A model generated the notes under the pieces. That model was not told the origin of the DNA and ran no database searches. It was given only the letters and a program-made list of their open reading frames with translations. Positions 6,464 to 12,792 of a DNA stretch of 12,792 nucleotides are shown here, one piece after another. This DNA is from an uncultured Lachnospiraceae bacterium (GTDB lineage: Bacteria > Bacillota_A > Clostridia > Lachnospirales > Lachnospiraceae), in NCBI GenBank assembly GCA_910587495.1, contig CAJUMT010000089.1, forward strand, positions 1 through 12,792, written 5' to 3'. A program made the translations under genes and the position numbers. Every line of letters begins with the position of its first letter. Position 1 is the stretch's first letter.

Positions 6464-7264
6464 TTATTTTTTTGGTCCGAATATGCCTTCTCTGTATGCG
6501 CTGATATATTCCATACAGTAATCATCCAGTCCCAGAAGCGCTTCGGTCGCGTAAATTACGCCCATCATATCCCGATTGGTGGGGTCAAGGATGGCGCTGT
6601 CCAGCCCGGCGTTCATCGCCAGCACCGTAAATCCTAAGTTCACCATCTTTCTTACCGGAAGATTAAAAGAAATATTGCTGACTGCCGCAATGATGTGGAT
6701 ATTCGGATACTGTTTGCGGATCGTGCTGATAACCTCCACGTTCATGGCAATACCGTCTTCCGAGGTGCAGAGCATCTCTACCAGCGGATCAATATGCAGA
6801 CGGCTGGGTTTGATATTATATTCTTTTGCCTTTGCCATAATATAGTCGAATACTTTCAGACGGTCAGCCGCGCTCTTGGGAATACCTGTATCGTCGGACA
6901 GAAGGCAGATAACTTCCCATTTGGTATCCGCAATCAGAGGGAAGATCTTGTCCACTTTATCACCCTCGCCGGATACGGAATTGATCAGCCCCGGCTTTTT
7001 ACAGTACGGAAATACTTCCGCGATCACATCCGCGCTGGGACTGTCTAAAGAAATCGGAAGATCTGTCACTTCCTGGATACAGTCGATCATCCATTTCAGA
7101 GTTTCTACCTCGCCGTCATGGACGGATGCGCAGCAGTCTATAAAAGTTGCGCCTGCCTCCGCCTGTGCTTTTGCTCTGTTTTTGATGAATTCTGCGTCGC
7201 GGTTTGCAATGGCTTCCGCCATGACCGGAATCGAACCATTGATTTTTTCACCTACAATGATCAT
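6464..7264 (-). CDS. Methyltetrahydrofolate:corrinoid methyltransferase (MeTr/MtrH-like, pterin-binding TIM barrel)
   Basis: A 266-residue single-domain protein of the AcsE/MtrH/DHPS-like family. Landmarks are the N-terminal IIVGEKINGSIP (2-13), GATFIDCCAS (38-47), PISLDSPS (70-77), the PGLINSVSGEG strand-loop (91-101) and AAVSNISFNLP, whose Asn is the family's pterin-contacting residue. It transfers a methyl group between the methylated corrinoid protein and tetrahydrofolate. In demethylation pathways the direction is towards methyl-THF, which feeds the Wood-Ljungdahl methyl branch. The length matches the family (about 260-270 residues). AGGAGG precedes the ATG at 7264. The corrinoid partner lies 126 bp downstream on the same strand. 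A perfect TATAAT in the 148-bp upstream spacer suggests a separate promoter for this two-gene unit. Confidence 0.93.
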   Translation of the reverse strand: MIIVGEKINGSIPVMAEAIANRDAEFIKNRAKAQAEAGATFIDCCASVHDGEVETLKWMIDCIQEVTDLPISLDSPSADVIAEVFPYCKKPGLINSVSGEGDKVDKIFPLIADTKWEVICLLSDDTGIPKSAADRLKVFDYIMAKAKEYNIKPSRLHIDPLVEMLCTSEDGIAMNVEVISTIRKQYPNIHIIAAVSNISFNLPVRKMVNLGFTVLAMNAGLDSAILDPTNRDMMGVIYATEALLGLDDYCMEYISAYREGIFGPKK

Positions 7265-7353
7265 TTTGTATTTTCCTCCTCATTCAAATTCTGCTGTTTT
7301 TAAAGTTCTTACGGTTCTTTATTCATTGATAGAATTGTAGCATACGGTTTTTC

Positions 7354-7359
7354 ATTATA
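7354..7359 (-). promoter_or_regulatory. Candidate -10 element for the MeTr-corrinoid protein unit
   Basis: A perfect TATAAT on the minus strand (7359-7354), in an AT-rich spacer between the N-acetyltransferase stop and the MeTr start. No good -35 hexamer stands 16-18 bp upstream, and there is no TGn extension. It would give a leader of about 80 nt containing two copies of AACCGTA. Support is weak without the -35. Confidence 0.3.
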
Positions 7360-7412
7360 CTATCTTCAAATCTGTTGATTTTTTGCGTTTCTTTCCTACA
7401 CTCTGTATGAAG

Positions 7413-8186
7413 CTATGTAAGCTTGTCAAATCGGATTCCAAACTCTTTTTCCAGACCCTCTTTCAGTTCTTCCAGATCCTTATATACTTTTTTCTTTGTT
7501 TCTCCTCTGTCATGGATTGTAAGTTCCATATCCGTCAAAGCCTTGCTCCCCTGCGGCGTACACAGATTCACAATACGGCGCTGTTTAAAGGCCGCTGCAG
7601 GATTCTGAGAAAAATAAAAGTTGAGCAGTTCAAAATCCACTTTCCTGACCGGTCGGTCCGCAAACTGAAGCAGCGCTTTCCACGCCCCATGGTGCTGCCG
7701 CTCGATCCGTATATCCCCATCTTCCAGATACCGAGTCCTAAAATCTTCTCCTGCGACAGTTTGCTCTCCTTCTTTCAATTCCGTCACACCTTTGGGGCCG
7801 GGACCTCCATACCCCACATCACAGAAATATTTTTTTCCTTCCAGGCACACTATAAGCCCTATATGAGACAACGGAGGCAGACTTTCTTTATTCCAAAGAA
7901 CCCTGGCTGCCACCGAATAGACACAAAAACCCATAGTCTCCAAAAGTTTCCCAAACAATGTATTCAGTTCAAAACAATATCCGCCTCTTTTATTCTCCAC
8001 AATTTTATGAAAAAGAACTTTCTCATTTAGAGAAGGAGTCTCTCCTTTGTCAAACACATCCAGATCTTCAAAAGGGATATGTTCCAAATGCCCCCGCACA
8101 AGCCGCGCCAGATTTTTTAGAGTAATTTCTTTTACATCGTTGCAGTCAATTCTCTCCAGGTATACTTCTACTTCTTTTTCGGTCAA
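7413..8186 (-). CDS. nat: Arylamine N-acetyltransferase (NAT)
   Basis: A 257-residue protein with the complete NAT signature. The catalytic Cys71 lies in RGGYCFELN (67-75), His108 in SHIGLIV, and Asp123 in CDVGYGG, at the spacing normal for bacterial NATs; EHIPFEDLDV (35-44) is the usual N-terminal block. The enzyme transfers acetyl (or another acyl group) from CoA to arylamines, arylhydrazines or hydroxylamines by a ping-pong mechanism through the cysteine. The frame opens with TTG at 8186, supported by a perfect AGGAGG 8 nt upstream; the next ATG would remove essential residues. It sits between the UroD-like methyltransferase and MeTr genes on the same strand, after a terminator-like hairpin (8232-8273), so it may be transcribed by readthrough or from a weak promoter not identified. 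An aromatic amine acting as substrate of this cluster is inference. Confidence 0.94.
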   Translation of the reverse strand: MTEKEVEVYLERIDCNDVKEITLKNLARLVRGHLEHIPFEDLDVFDKGETPSLNEKVLFHKIVENKRGGYCFELNTLFGKLLETMGFCVYSVAARVLWNKESLPPLSHIGLIVCLEGKKYFCDVGYGGPGPKGVTELKEGEQTVAGEDFRTRYLEDGDIRIERQHHGAWKALLQFADRPVRKVDFELLNFYFSQNPAAAFKQRRIVNLCTPQGSKALTDMELTIHDRGETKKKVYKDLEELKEGLEKEFGIRFDKLT

Positions 8187-8194
8187 TCCTTATT

Positions 8195-8200
8195 CCTCCT
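8195..8200 (-). promoter_or_regulatory. Consensus ribosome binding site fixing a TTG start for the NAT gene
   Basis: AGGAGG on the minus strand ends 8 nt before the TTG at 8186. No ATG or GTG is suitably placed, so this site decides the unusual start codon. Confidence 0.75.
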
Positions 8201-8231
8201 GCTCTATTCTTGGCTGAACTTTGCTGTGTTC

Positions 8232-8273
8232 AAAAAGCGGACGCCAGAGGGGCAGTCTGCCCTTCTGACGTCC
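8232..8273 (-). terminator. Terminator-like hairpin between the UroD-like and NAT genes
   Basis: Minus-strand arms 8273-8257 and 8255-8239 pair over about 15 positions (GGACG, CAGA and GGGC blocks with their complements, one wobble and one mismatch) and close a 5-nt loop. GCTTTTTG follows. It lies 15 bp after the UroD-like stop and ahead of the NAT ribosome binding site, so it would end or attenuate the OYE/UroD-like transcript and reduce downstream expression. Confidence 0.75.
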
Positions 8274-8287
8274 CGAACATAATCCTC

Positions 8288-9298
8288 TTAAATTCCGTAT
8301 GTTTCTTTATTGTATCGATCAATTTCATCATTGATGATCGGATCTACATGGGGGAACAGGCATCCTGGCCCGCCATATGTAATACAGGGAATAAAATGTC
8401 CGCCTGGTGCGTATGCTTCACAGGCACGTTTTACCTCTTTGCGTATCTCCTCTTCAGTAGAATCTGAACGGTCCACAATCGAAGCGTCGATGCCGCCCAT
8501 CAGTGTCATCTTTCCATTCAGCTGCTTCTGAAGTTTCGGAATATCATTCTCCGGCAATACACCTTGCCAGATATCTATGCCCAGCTCCACCATATCTTCT
8601 ACAATCGGCTCCATGAAAGAGTCTGCATGGTGCATAATGATCACGCCTTTTTCTTTCATGTAACCATATGTTTTCACATACTGCGGCTTGATAAATTCGC
8701 GCCAGGTATCCGGATTTACAAACAGAGAATTTTTGGATCCCCAGTCGTCATGGGAAAGCATCACGTCCGGCTTAATATAATCTACGATCAATTTCATATA
8801 CTGGAAACGATATTCCCCGATCACGTCGCACAGCTCTTTCATGTCTTCTGGTTCCAGAAGGAAATTCATCAGCATATCTTCAAAGCCCATAAGGAAGTGC
8901 AGACGTTCAAACACGCCCGTGGGCATAAATGCCATTACAAGCTGATCTTTTGCGCGCAGTTCCTCTGCCTGTTTAATAAAGGGTTCCCACTGAGCAGGGT
9001 CTGAACAGTTAGCGGCCAGATCCGGCATAACCAGATCGTCTTTCCACTCTGTAATCTCTTTGATTACTTTGTTCTCAGCCGTTACATGAGGCATCGCCGC
9101 CACCTGGTTTTCCGGCCAAAGAATGGTAGTACCGAAGCGATCCTTTAAAGGTTCCATTCCCCTGTGCCGATTTCCTCTTATGTAAGCGGATGCCGGATTG
9201 GGCGGGAAGAATGCGGTTCCTTCATACTGTTTTAGAAGCCTGTCTGGTTTACCGTCCGGTTTGATAGTTTCAAGAAAATTTTGTTTTGCTGTCAGCAT
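8288..9298 (-). CDS. Uroporphyrinogen decarboxylase-fold methyltransferase (corrinoid-dependent demethylase component)
   Basis: A 336-residue protein of the UroD/MtaA/CmuA fold. Landmarks are FMPTGVFERLHFLMGFEDML (124-143), DVMLSHDDWGSKNSLFVNP (178-196), FIKPQYVKTYGYMKEKGV (202-219), HHADSF (223-228), GGIDAS (268-273) and CITYGGPGCLFP (305-316). In corrinoid pathways such proteins move methyl groups between a methylated substrate, or a thiol, and the corrinoid protein. With the corrinoid and MeTr genes nearby, this is the likely substrate-specific demethylase. The zinc motif H-x-C of MtaA-type enzymes reads H224-A-D226 here, so any metal site must use other ligands, possibly including Cys305 or Cys313. 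Heme synthesis is unlikely, because no heme genes are nearby and the N-terminus lacks the usual UroD substrate-binding arginine motif. AGGAGG lies upstream of the ATG at 9298, and a structured spacer separates it from the OYE gene. Confidence 0.85.
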   Translation of the reverse strand: MLTAKQNFLETIKPDGKPDRLLKQYEGTAFFPPNPASAYIRGNRHRGMEPLKDRFGTTILWPENQVAAMPHVTAENKVIKEITEWKDDLVMPDLAANCSDPAQWEPFIKQAEELRAKDQLVMAFMPTGVFERLHFLMGFEDMLMNFLLEPEDMKELCDVIGEYRFQYMKLIVDYIKPDVMLSHDDWGSKNSLFVNPDTWREFIKPQYVKTYGYMKEKGVIIMHHADSFMEPIVEDMVELGIDIWQGVLPENDIPKLQKQLNGKMTLMGGIDASIVDRSDSTEEEIRKEVKRACEAYAPGGHFIPCITYGGPGCLFPHVDPIINDEIDRYNKETYGI

Positions 9299-9322
9299 AT
9301 GTATACCTCCTAATTAAGTTCC

Positions 9323-9415
9323 GCAACTCCACTCCCAATGCCCCCATACTGAGAGGTTTTCCGACCACAAAAAGACGTGTCCGTAAATCCTCTCGGGCAT
9401 TGTCCGTTCCGTTGC
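9323..9415 (-). ncRNA. Candidate structured RNA element in the leader of the UroD-like methyltransferase gene
   Basis: On the minus strand the spacer folds as GCAAC, GGA, AC, GGA, CAAUGCCC, GAGAGG, a 32-nt apical part, CCUCUC, a 7-nt bulge AGUAUGG, GGGCAUUG, GGA, GU, GGA, GUUGC. The 21 outer base pairs are all Watson-Crick, and two 3x3 internal loops are both GGA/GGA, separated by a 2-bp AC/GU step. The apical part can form GACAC paired with GUGGUC (one bulged G). The element fills the gap between the OYE stop and the UroD-like ribosome binding site. No T-run follows, so it is not a terminator. It matches no cobalamin, THF or SAM riboswitch pattern known to me. Confidence 0.5.
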
Positions 9416-9421
9416 TGTTTT

Positions 9422-11368
9422 TTAAATATCCAACGCCGCATGATACCCCTGGTACACGGCGTTTGTAATCGTGGAAACTCTGGATGCGTCGCCGATCACC
9501 CGTACAAAGGGAGCCGCGTCTCTGAGCGCCTCTGCCACATCCGACCTGGAACGCTGTCCCAGCGCGCAGATCACACTGTTTCCGGGCACAAGGACTTCTT
9601 TTCCGTCCGCGTCGGAACAGAGAACACCTTCAGAAGTAACTTTTAATCCCTTGTAGCCTGTATGGACCGTAACATATTTTTCAATCTCTTTCAGCAACAG
9701 CGGGCGATGGCGTACATTTGCGTCCGGAGCCAGTACATCGCGCATCTCTACCAAATGGACTTTTTTACCTTCCTGGCCCAGATGGATCGCGCATTCGCAT
9801 CCGGCAAGGCCGCCTCCGAATACGACCACATCTTCTTTGACTTTTTCTTTCTCTTTATAATAGTCGTTGACTACCACCACATTCTCGCCATCCAATCCAG
9901 GGATCGGCGGTATAAGCGGCGTAGACCCGACGGCTATGATCAGCGCGTCCGCATTTTCTTTTTCTGCGTATTCTTTTGTCACTTCCGTGTTCATACGAAA
10001 TTCCACGCCTGCTTTTTTCGCCAGCAAAGCGTATGTACCTGCCAGCTCGTACATTTCATGCTTAAAAGGCAATGCCTGTTCACTCTTTAAGATGCCTCCT
10101 GCTTCTGCCTCCTTTTCGCAGAGGATAACCTGATGTCCTCTTCTTGCCGCCGTGTAGGCAGCATATAATCCGCCCGGACCTGCGCCTGCCACCAGCACCT
10201 TTTTCCTGATTGGCGCGGGCTGTATTTCATCACCCTCGCATTCTCTTCCGATCAGAGGATTGACCGTACACCGGCGCGTGGCGGTAGCTGCACGTTCTGC
10301 CATACAGGTAAAACACCGCAGGCACCTTATAATCTCTTTGTCTCTGTTTTCCGTTACTTTCCTGGGAAGGAAAGGATCTGCCAGAAGCGCCCTGGCCATA
10401 TAGACCACATCCGCTTTACCGGAAGCAATAATCTCCTCCATCTGCGCCGGGTCATTCAGGCCTCCCAAAGTGGCCACAGGGACTTTCACATGTTTTTTTA
10501 TTTCGGCGGCAAGATAGACATTACAACCATGGTCTTTAAACATAGACGGATGCGTATCCCCGAATCCTCTTTGGTAAGTGCCTGCAGACACATGCAAAAG
10601 ATCAATATAAGGCGCAACCTGCTGCGCAATCCGGCATCCTTCTTCCAAATCATATCCGCCCTCAAACAATTCCGAGCCACTCATGCGAAACTCTATGGGG
10701 AAGAAAGGCCCTACCGCCTCCCGGACTGCTTTCAGCACTTCAACGGCAAACCGGCAGCGGTTCTCCAAAGAACCTCCGTATTCGTCTGTCCTTTTATTAA
10801 AATAGGGCGATAAAAACTGATTAATCAACCAGCCGTGTCCTCCGTGGATCATCAGCATCTCAAAACCGGCTCTCTTGGCCAGGCCTGCCACATGGGCATA
10901 AGAAGCAACAATCTCAGCGATCAGCTCTTTGGTCAGTGCTTTTACCTGTACGCCGTCCGGACGTACAGTATCGGACGGTCCCCACTGATTCATGGATTTC
11001 TGCCTGCCCTTATCTGTCATATACGTTCCGGCATACATACCCGAATGGGATAGTTCCAGACTGGGCACGGCGCCATGTCGGCGAATCGCATCAGCCGTAT
11101 ATGTAGCGCATGCCAGCGAATTTAATATGCTCTCATCCAGATGATAGGCATGGCTTCCGTCGGTTTCAGGGTGTACCATACACTCGGAAACCGTGACCGC
11201 TCCGGCCCCGCCTTTCGCCCTGAGTTCATAAAATGCTGTTGATTTAGGCCCTATGCATCCGTCATTTGTGATGTCAGTGCCGCCCATGGGCGCAGAGAAC
11301 ATCCGGTTGCGGAATGTCGTGCGTCCTAATGTAATCGTTTTACAAAGATTGGGATATTTTCGTTCCAT
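9422..11368 (-). CDS. Old Yellow Enzyme-family FMN/4Fe-4S/FAD ene-reductase (2,4-dienoyl-CoA reductase-like)
   Basis: A 648-residue multidomain oxidoreductase of the FadH/BaiCD/trimethylamine-dehydrogenase family, at the usual length. Residues 1-345 are the FMN TIM barrel (SAPMGGTD 25-32, HGGHGWLINQFLSP 175-188, RTDEYGGSLENR 193-204, GGL at 302-304, YMARALLADPFLP 323-335). Cys349, Cys352, Cys355 and Cys367 (Cx2Cx2Cx11C) bind a 4Fe-4S cluster. Residues about 388-648 hold the FAD and NAD(P) domains with GAGPGG (395-400), GGGLAG (518-523) and a closing VIGDA (624-628). It passes NAD(P)H electrons to an unsaturated substrate in the cytoplasm. The HGxHGYL active-site motif has Trp180 in place of the proton-donating Tyr of classical OYEs, so the substrate or chemistry may differ. 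It is the first gene of the minus-strand cluster, with AGGAG 8 nt before the ATG. No convincing promoter is seen upstream. Confidence 0.93.
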   Translation of the reverse strand: MERKYPNLCKTITLGRTTFRNRMFSAPMGGTDITNDGCIGPKSTAFYELRAKGGAGAVTVSECMVHPETDGSHAYHLDESILNSLACATYTADAIRRHGAVPSLELSHSGMYAGTYMTDKGRQKSMNQWGPSDTVRPDGVQVKALTKELIAEIVASYAHVAGLAKRAGFEMLMIHGGHGWLINQFLSPYFNKRTDEYGGSLENRCRFAVEVLKAVREAVGPFFPIEFRMSGSELFEGGYDLEEGCRIAQQVAPYIDLLHVSAGTYQRGFGDTHPSMFKDHGCNVYLAAEIKKHVKVPVATLGGLNDPAQMEEIIASGKADVVYMARALLADPFLPRKVTENRDKEIIRCLRCFTCMAERAATATRRCTVNPLIGRECEGDEIQPAPIRKKVLVAGAGPGGLYAAYTAARRGHQVILCEKEAEAGGILKSEQALPFKHEMYELAGTYALLAKKAGVEFRMNTEVTKEYAEKENADALIIAVGSTPLIPPIPGLDGENVVVVNDYYKEKEKVKEDVVVFGGGLAGCECAIHLGQEGKKVHLVEMRDVLAPDANVRHRPLLLKEIEKYVTVHTGYKGLKVTSEGVLCSDADGKEVLVPGNSVICALGQRSRSDVAEALRDAAPFVRVIGDASRVSTITNAVYQGYHAALDI

Positions 11369-11385
11369 ATTTGTACTCCTGCTAC

Positions 11386-11929
11386 GGAATTACTGTGATC
11401 GTAAACCTTTCTTATTCTGACACCCGTATTCCTGACCTTTTAAGCAACCTTGCTATCGTCCTTAGAGAAGGGCTTTTAAAGATGGGAGTCAGTTCTGAAC
11501 TGTGGGGTTTCTCCTTGGCTTCCCCAAGGCTATCTGCAGGCAAAAGAAGCGCTGGAACTGGGCAACCACAGCAGCAGTATGTACTGGTATCATCTTTTTG
11601 ACGACTATCGATTGGAATATCTGATGAAAAAAGCAGGAGAATCCTTGCCCTGCGAACTGCTCTGTTCTCATAAGCTTTTGCTTTTAAAACGATACGATGA
11701 AAAAAACAATACTGATCTTTATCATACATTGAAAATATTCCTGGAACTGGAACGAAATGTACTCAAAACTTCCAAAATGCTTTTTATTCACAGAAGCACT
11801 CTGTTCTACCGTCTGGAAAGAATCCAGAAAATCGCGGACGTTAATCTAGACGACGCCAAAGAACGGCTGACGCTTCAGATCTCTTTTTATATCATGGAAA
11901 ATAACAGTGCAAATTTTCCCGGAAAATGA
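11386..11929 (+). pseudogene. Broken PucR/CdaR-type transcriptional regulator (N-terminally truncated, frameshifted)
   Basis: The C-terminal third of a PucR-family regulator is split over two frames. Frame one, from 11386, encodes GITVIVNLSYSD...LREGLLKMGVSS, like the GGDEF-like region of these regulators. Near 11495-11516 the homology moves to the next frame and continues as LPQGYLQAKEALELG (from about 11519), then the HTH_30 DNA-binding domain LERNVLKTSKMLFIHRSTLFYRLERIQKI, ending at the TGA at 11927. Rejoining the frames by skipping one base restores the normal spacing between the GVSS and QAKEAL blocks, pointing to a one-base insertion, perhaps in the GGGG run at 11504-11507. The 300 or so N-terminal residues of a typical PucR protein are absent, because the OYE gene begins at 11368. 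A short DNA-binding protein from the ATG at 11579 (116 residues) could still be made, but no good ribosome binding site is seen. PucR regulators often sit divergent from the catabolic operon they control. Confidence 0.8.
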
Positions 11930-11935
11930 TATAAT
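11927..11935 (+). promoter_or_regulatory. Extended -10 promoter for the GH13 gene
   Basis: TGATATAAT is a perfect extended -10 (TGnTATAAT), with the -10 at 11930-11935. The -35 region (GTGCAA, 17 bp upstream) is poor, as is common with extended -10 promoters. It overlaps the stop codon of the regulator remnant and would start transcription about 30 nt ahead of the GH13 ATG. Confidence 0.6.
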
Positions 11936-11972
11936 CAAACTACCATAAACATAATTTTGGAGGTATAGACAT

Positions 11973-12792
11973 ATGGCATGGTACGATGAATCCGTATTTT
12001 ATCACATTTATCCTTTGGGGCTTACCGGCGCGCCGAAGCAGAACACTTATGGAGTTCCCGAGCATCGGCTGAATACGCTGCTCCCATGGATCCCCCACAT
12101 AAAAGCAATCGGCTGCAACGCGCTTTATATAGGTCCTCTCTTTGAATCTGTCGGACACGGTTACGAGACGACCGATTACAAAAAATTGGACAGTCGCTTA
12201 GGAACCAACGAAGACCTGAAACAATTTGTGGCCGAATGCCACAAACAGGGGATTAAAGTAGTCTTAGACGGCGTATTCAACCACACCGGTCGGGACTTTT
12301 TCGCCTTTAAGGATCTTCAGAAAAACCGGGAGCATTCGCCCTATAAAGACTGGTACTGCAATGTGAATTTCTGGGGAAATACAGAATACAACGACGGCTT
12401 CTCCTACGAAAACTGGGGAGGCTACAATCTTCTTGTCAAATTAAACCAGCATAACCCTGCCGTCAAAGACTATATCTGCGACGTCATCCGATTCTGGGTG
12501 CATGAGTTTGATATCGATGGAATCCGCCTGGACGCCGCAGACGTACTGAATTTTGAATATATGAAAGCCCTGCGCCAGACGGCGAACGAAGTCAAGCCGG
12601 ACTTCTGGCTTATGGGCGAAGTTATCCACGGCGACTACACCCGCTGGGTCAATGAAGGCACCCTGCACTGCGTCACCAACTACACGCTGCACAAAGCCCT
12701 CTACTCTGGTCACAACGACCACAACTATTTTGAAATCGCCCACACAGTCAAGCGACTCTATGGCATGGGAGGCAACCGCGTGGACGGCCTGC
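11973..12792 (+). CDS. GH13 alpha-amylase-family glycoside hydrolase (partial, C-terminus beyond right edge)
   Basis: An open frame of 273 complete codons from the ATG at 11973 to the window edge, with GGAGG 9 nt upstream. It begins with the barrel signature SVFYHIYPLGLTGAP (7-21), so there is no N-terminal carbohydrate-binding domain and no signal peptide. GH13 conserved regions are present: DGVFNHT (99-105), GIRLDAAD (183-190) with nucleophile Asp187, and GEV (215-217) with acid/base Glu216; the fourth region, with the transition-state-stabilising Asp, lies beyond the edge. The enzyme should cleave or rearrange alpha-glucosidic bonds of maltodextrin-like oligosaccharides in the cytoplasm. 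Specificity (maltodextrin glucosidase, cyclomaltodextrinase or related) cannot be read from this part. It has its own promoter and is functionally unrelated to the preceding cluster. Confidence 0.92.
   Translation, partial: MAWYDESVFYHIYPLGLTGAPKQNTYGVPEHRLNTLLPWIPHIKAIGCNALYIGPLFESVGHGYETTDYKKLDSRLGTNEDLKQFVAECHKQGIKVVLDGVFNHTGRDFFAFKDLQKNREHSPYKDWYCNVNFWGNTEYNDGFSYENWGGYNLLVKLNQHNPAVKDYICDVIRFWVHEFDIDGIRLDAADVLNFEYMKALRQTANEVKPDFWLMGEVIHGDYTRWVNEGTLHCVTNYTLHKALYSGHNDHNYFEIAHTVKRLYGMGGNRVDGL

Noticed and set aside
7383..8030. Long plus-strand frame opposite the N-acetyltransferase gene
   Set aside because: The minus-strand frame carries the full NAT catalytic triad. The opposite frame is Phe/Cys/His-rich low-plausibility sequence.
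8288..9298. Heme-pathway uroporphyrinogen decarboxylase (hemE)
   Set aside because: No heme genes are nearby, the neighbours are corrinoid methyl-transfer genes, and the sequence pattern is that of the methyltransferase branch of the fold.
9323..9415. TwoAYGGAY RNA motif, suggested by two ACGGAC strings on the minus strand
   Set aside because: One ACGGAC falls in the basal internal loop and not in a terminal loop, so the two-hairpin layout of that motif is not met.
9299..9421. Cobalamin riboswitch or THF riboswitch in the UroD-like leader
   Set aside because: Neither the B12-box-like conserved stretch nor the THF aptamer core could be found. The structure is real-looking but matches no family I could identify.
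11371..11601. Independent 76-residue gene upstream of the GH13 gene
   Set aside because: Its first half matches the PucR-family core and its second half is the out-of-frame reading of the same gene, so it is part of the pseudogene.

Overview
The window reads as chromosomal DNA from an anaerobic Firmicute of the Clostridia, most likely a Lachnospiraceae-type gut bacterium. The signs are the strong AGGAGG-type ribosome binding sites, the TGnTATAAT-type promoters, the corrinoid/tetrahydrofolate methyl-transfer genes typical of acetogenic clostridia, and an FMN/FeS/FAD ene-reductase of the kind common in gut clostridia. There is no tRNA, rRNA, CRISPR array or transposase. The assignment rests on gene content only.

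Region A (1-5680) is a tellurite-resistance-associated (Ter) 'biosynthetic module'. Ter loci are proposed in the literature to make a nucleoside-like or ribosylated small molecule for stress defence; the product is unknown. The minus strand carries a YceG-family gene that runs off the left edge, preceded by a gene fusing a second, diverged YceG-like domain to a trypsin/HtrA-type serine protease with an intact His-Asp-Ser triad. Divergent from these is a TIM-barrel C-C bond lyase of the citrate lyase beta/HpcH type. Convergent with the lyase are two overlapping minus-strand genes: a phosphoribosyltransferase with a TRSP C-terminal domain, and a StiP-type phosphoribosyltransferase-like protein with a PELOTA-like C-terminus. 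The divergent promoter region (2230-2441) holds a perfect 17-bp palindrome. TerD/TerC proteins, ATP-grasp ligases and a HAD phosphatase, the usual companions, are not in view and may lie to the left.

Region B (5635-11368) is a minus-strand catabolic cluster. In transcription order it encodes an Old Yellow Enzyme/2,4-dienoyl-CoA reductase-like ene-reductase, a uroporphyrinogen decarboxylase-fold methyltransferase, an arylamine N-acetyltransferase, a methyltetrahydrofolate:corrinoid methyltransferase and a corrinoid protein. UroD-like enzyme, corrinoid protein and MeTr together form a complete methyl-transfer chain (methylated substrate to Co(I)-corrinoid to tetrahydrofolate), lacking only the reductive activator. 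The neighbouring ene-reductase and N-acetyltransferase suggest a small, perhaps aromatic, O- or N-methylated substrate, which is inference. A terminator-like hairpin follows the UroD-like gene, and a candidate promoter precedes the MeTr gene, so the cluster is probably two or three transcription units. Two intercistronic spacers, ahead of the UroD-like and corrinoid genes, fold into long stems with symmetric GGA internal loops and may be undescribed RNA elements.

Region C (11369-12792) begins with a broken PucR/CdaR-type regulator. Its N-terminal part is missing and a one-base frameshift splits the rest. A new unit follows, with an extended -10 promoter and a strong ribosome binding site, encoding a GH13 alpha-amylase-family enzyme that is cut by the right edge.
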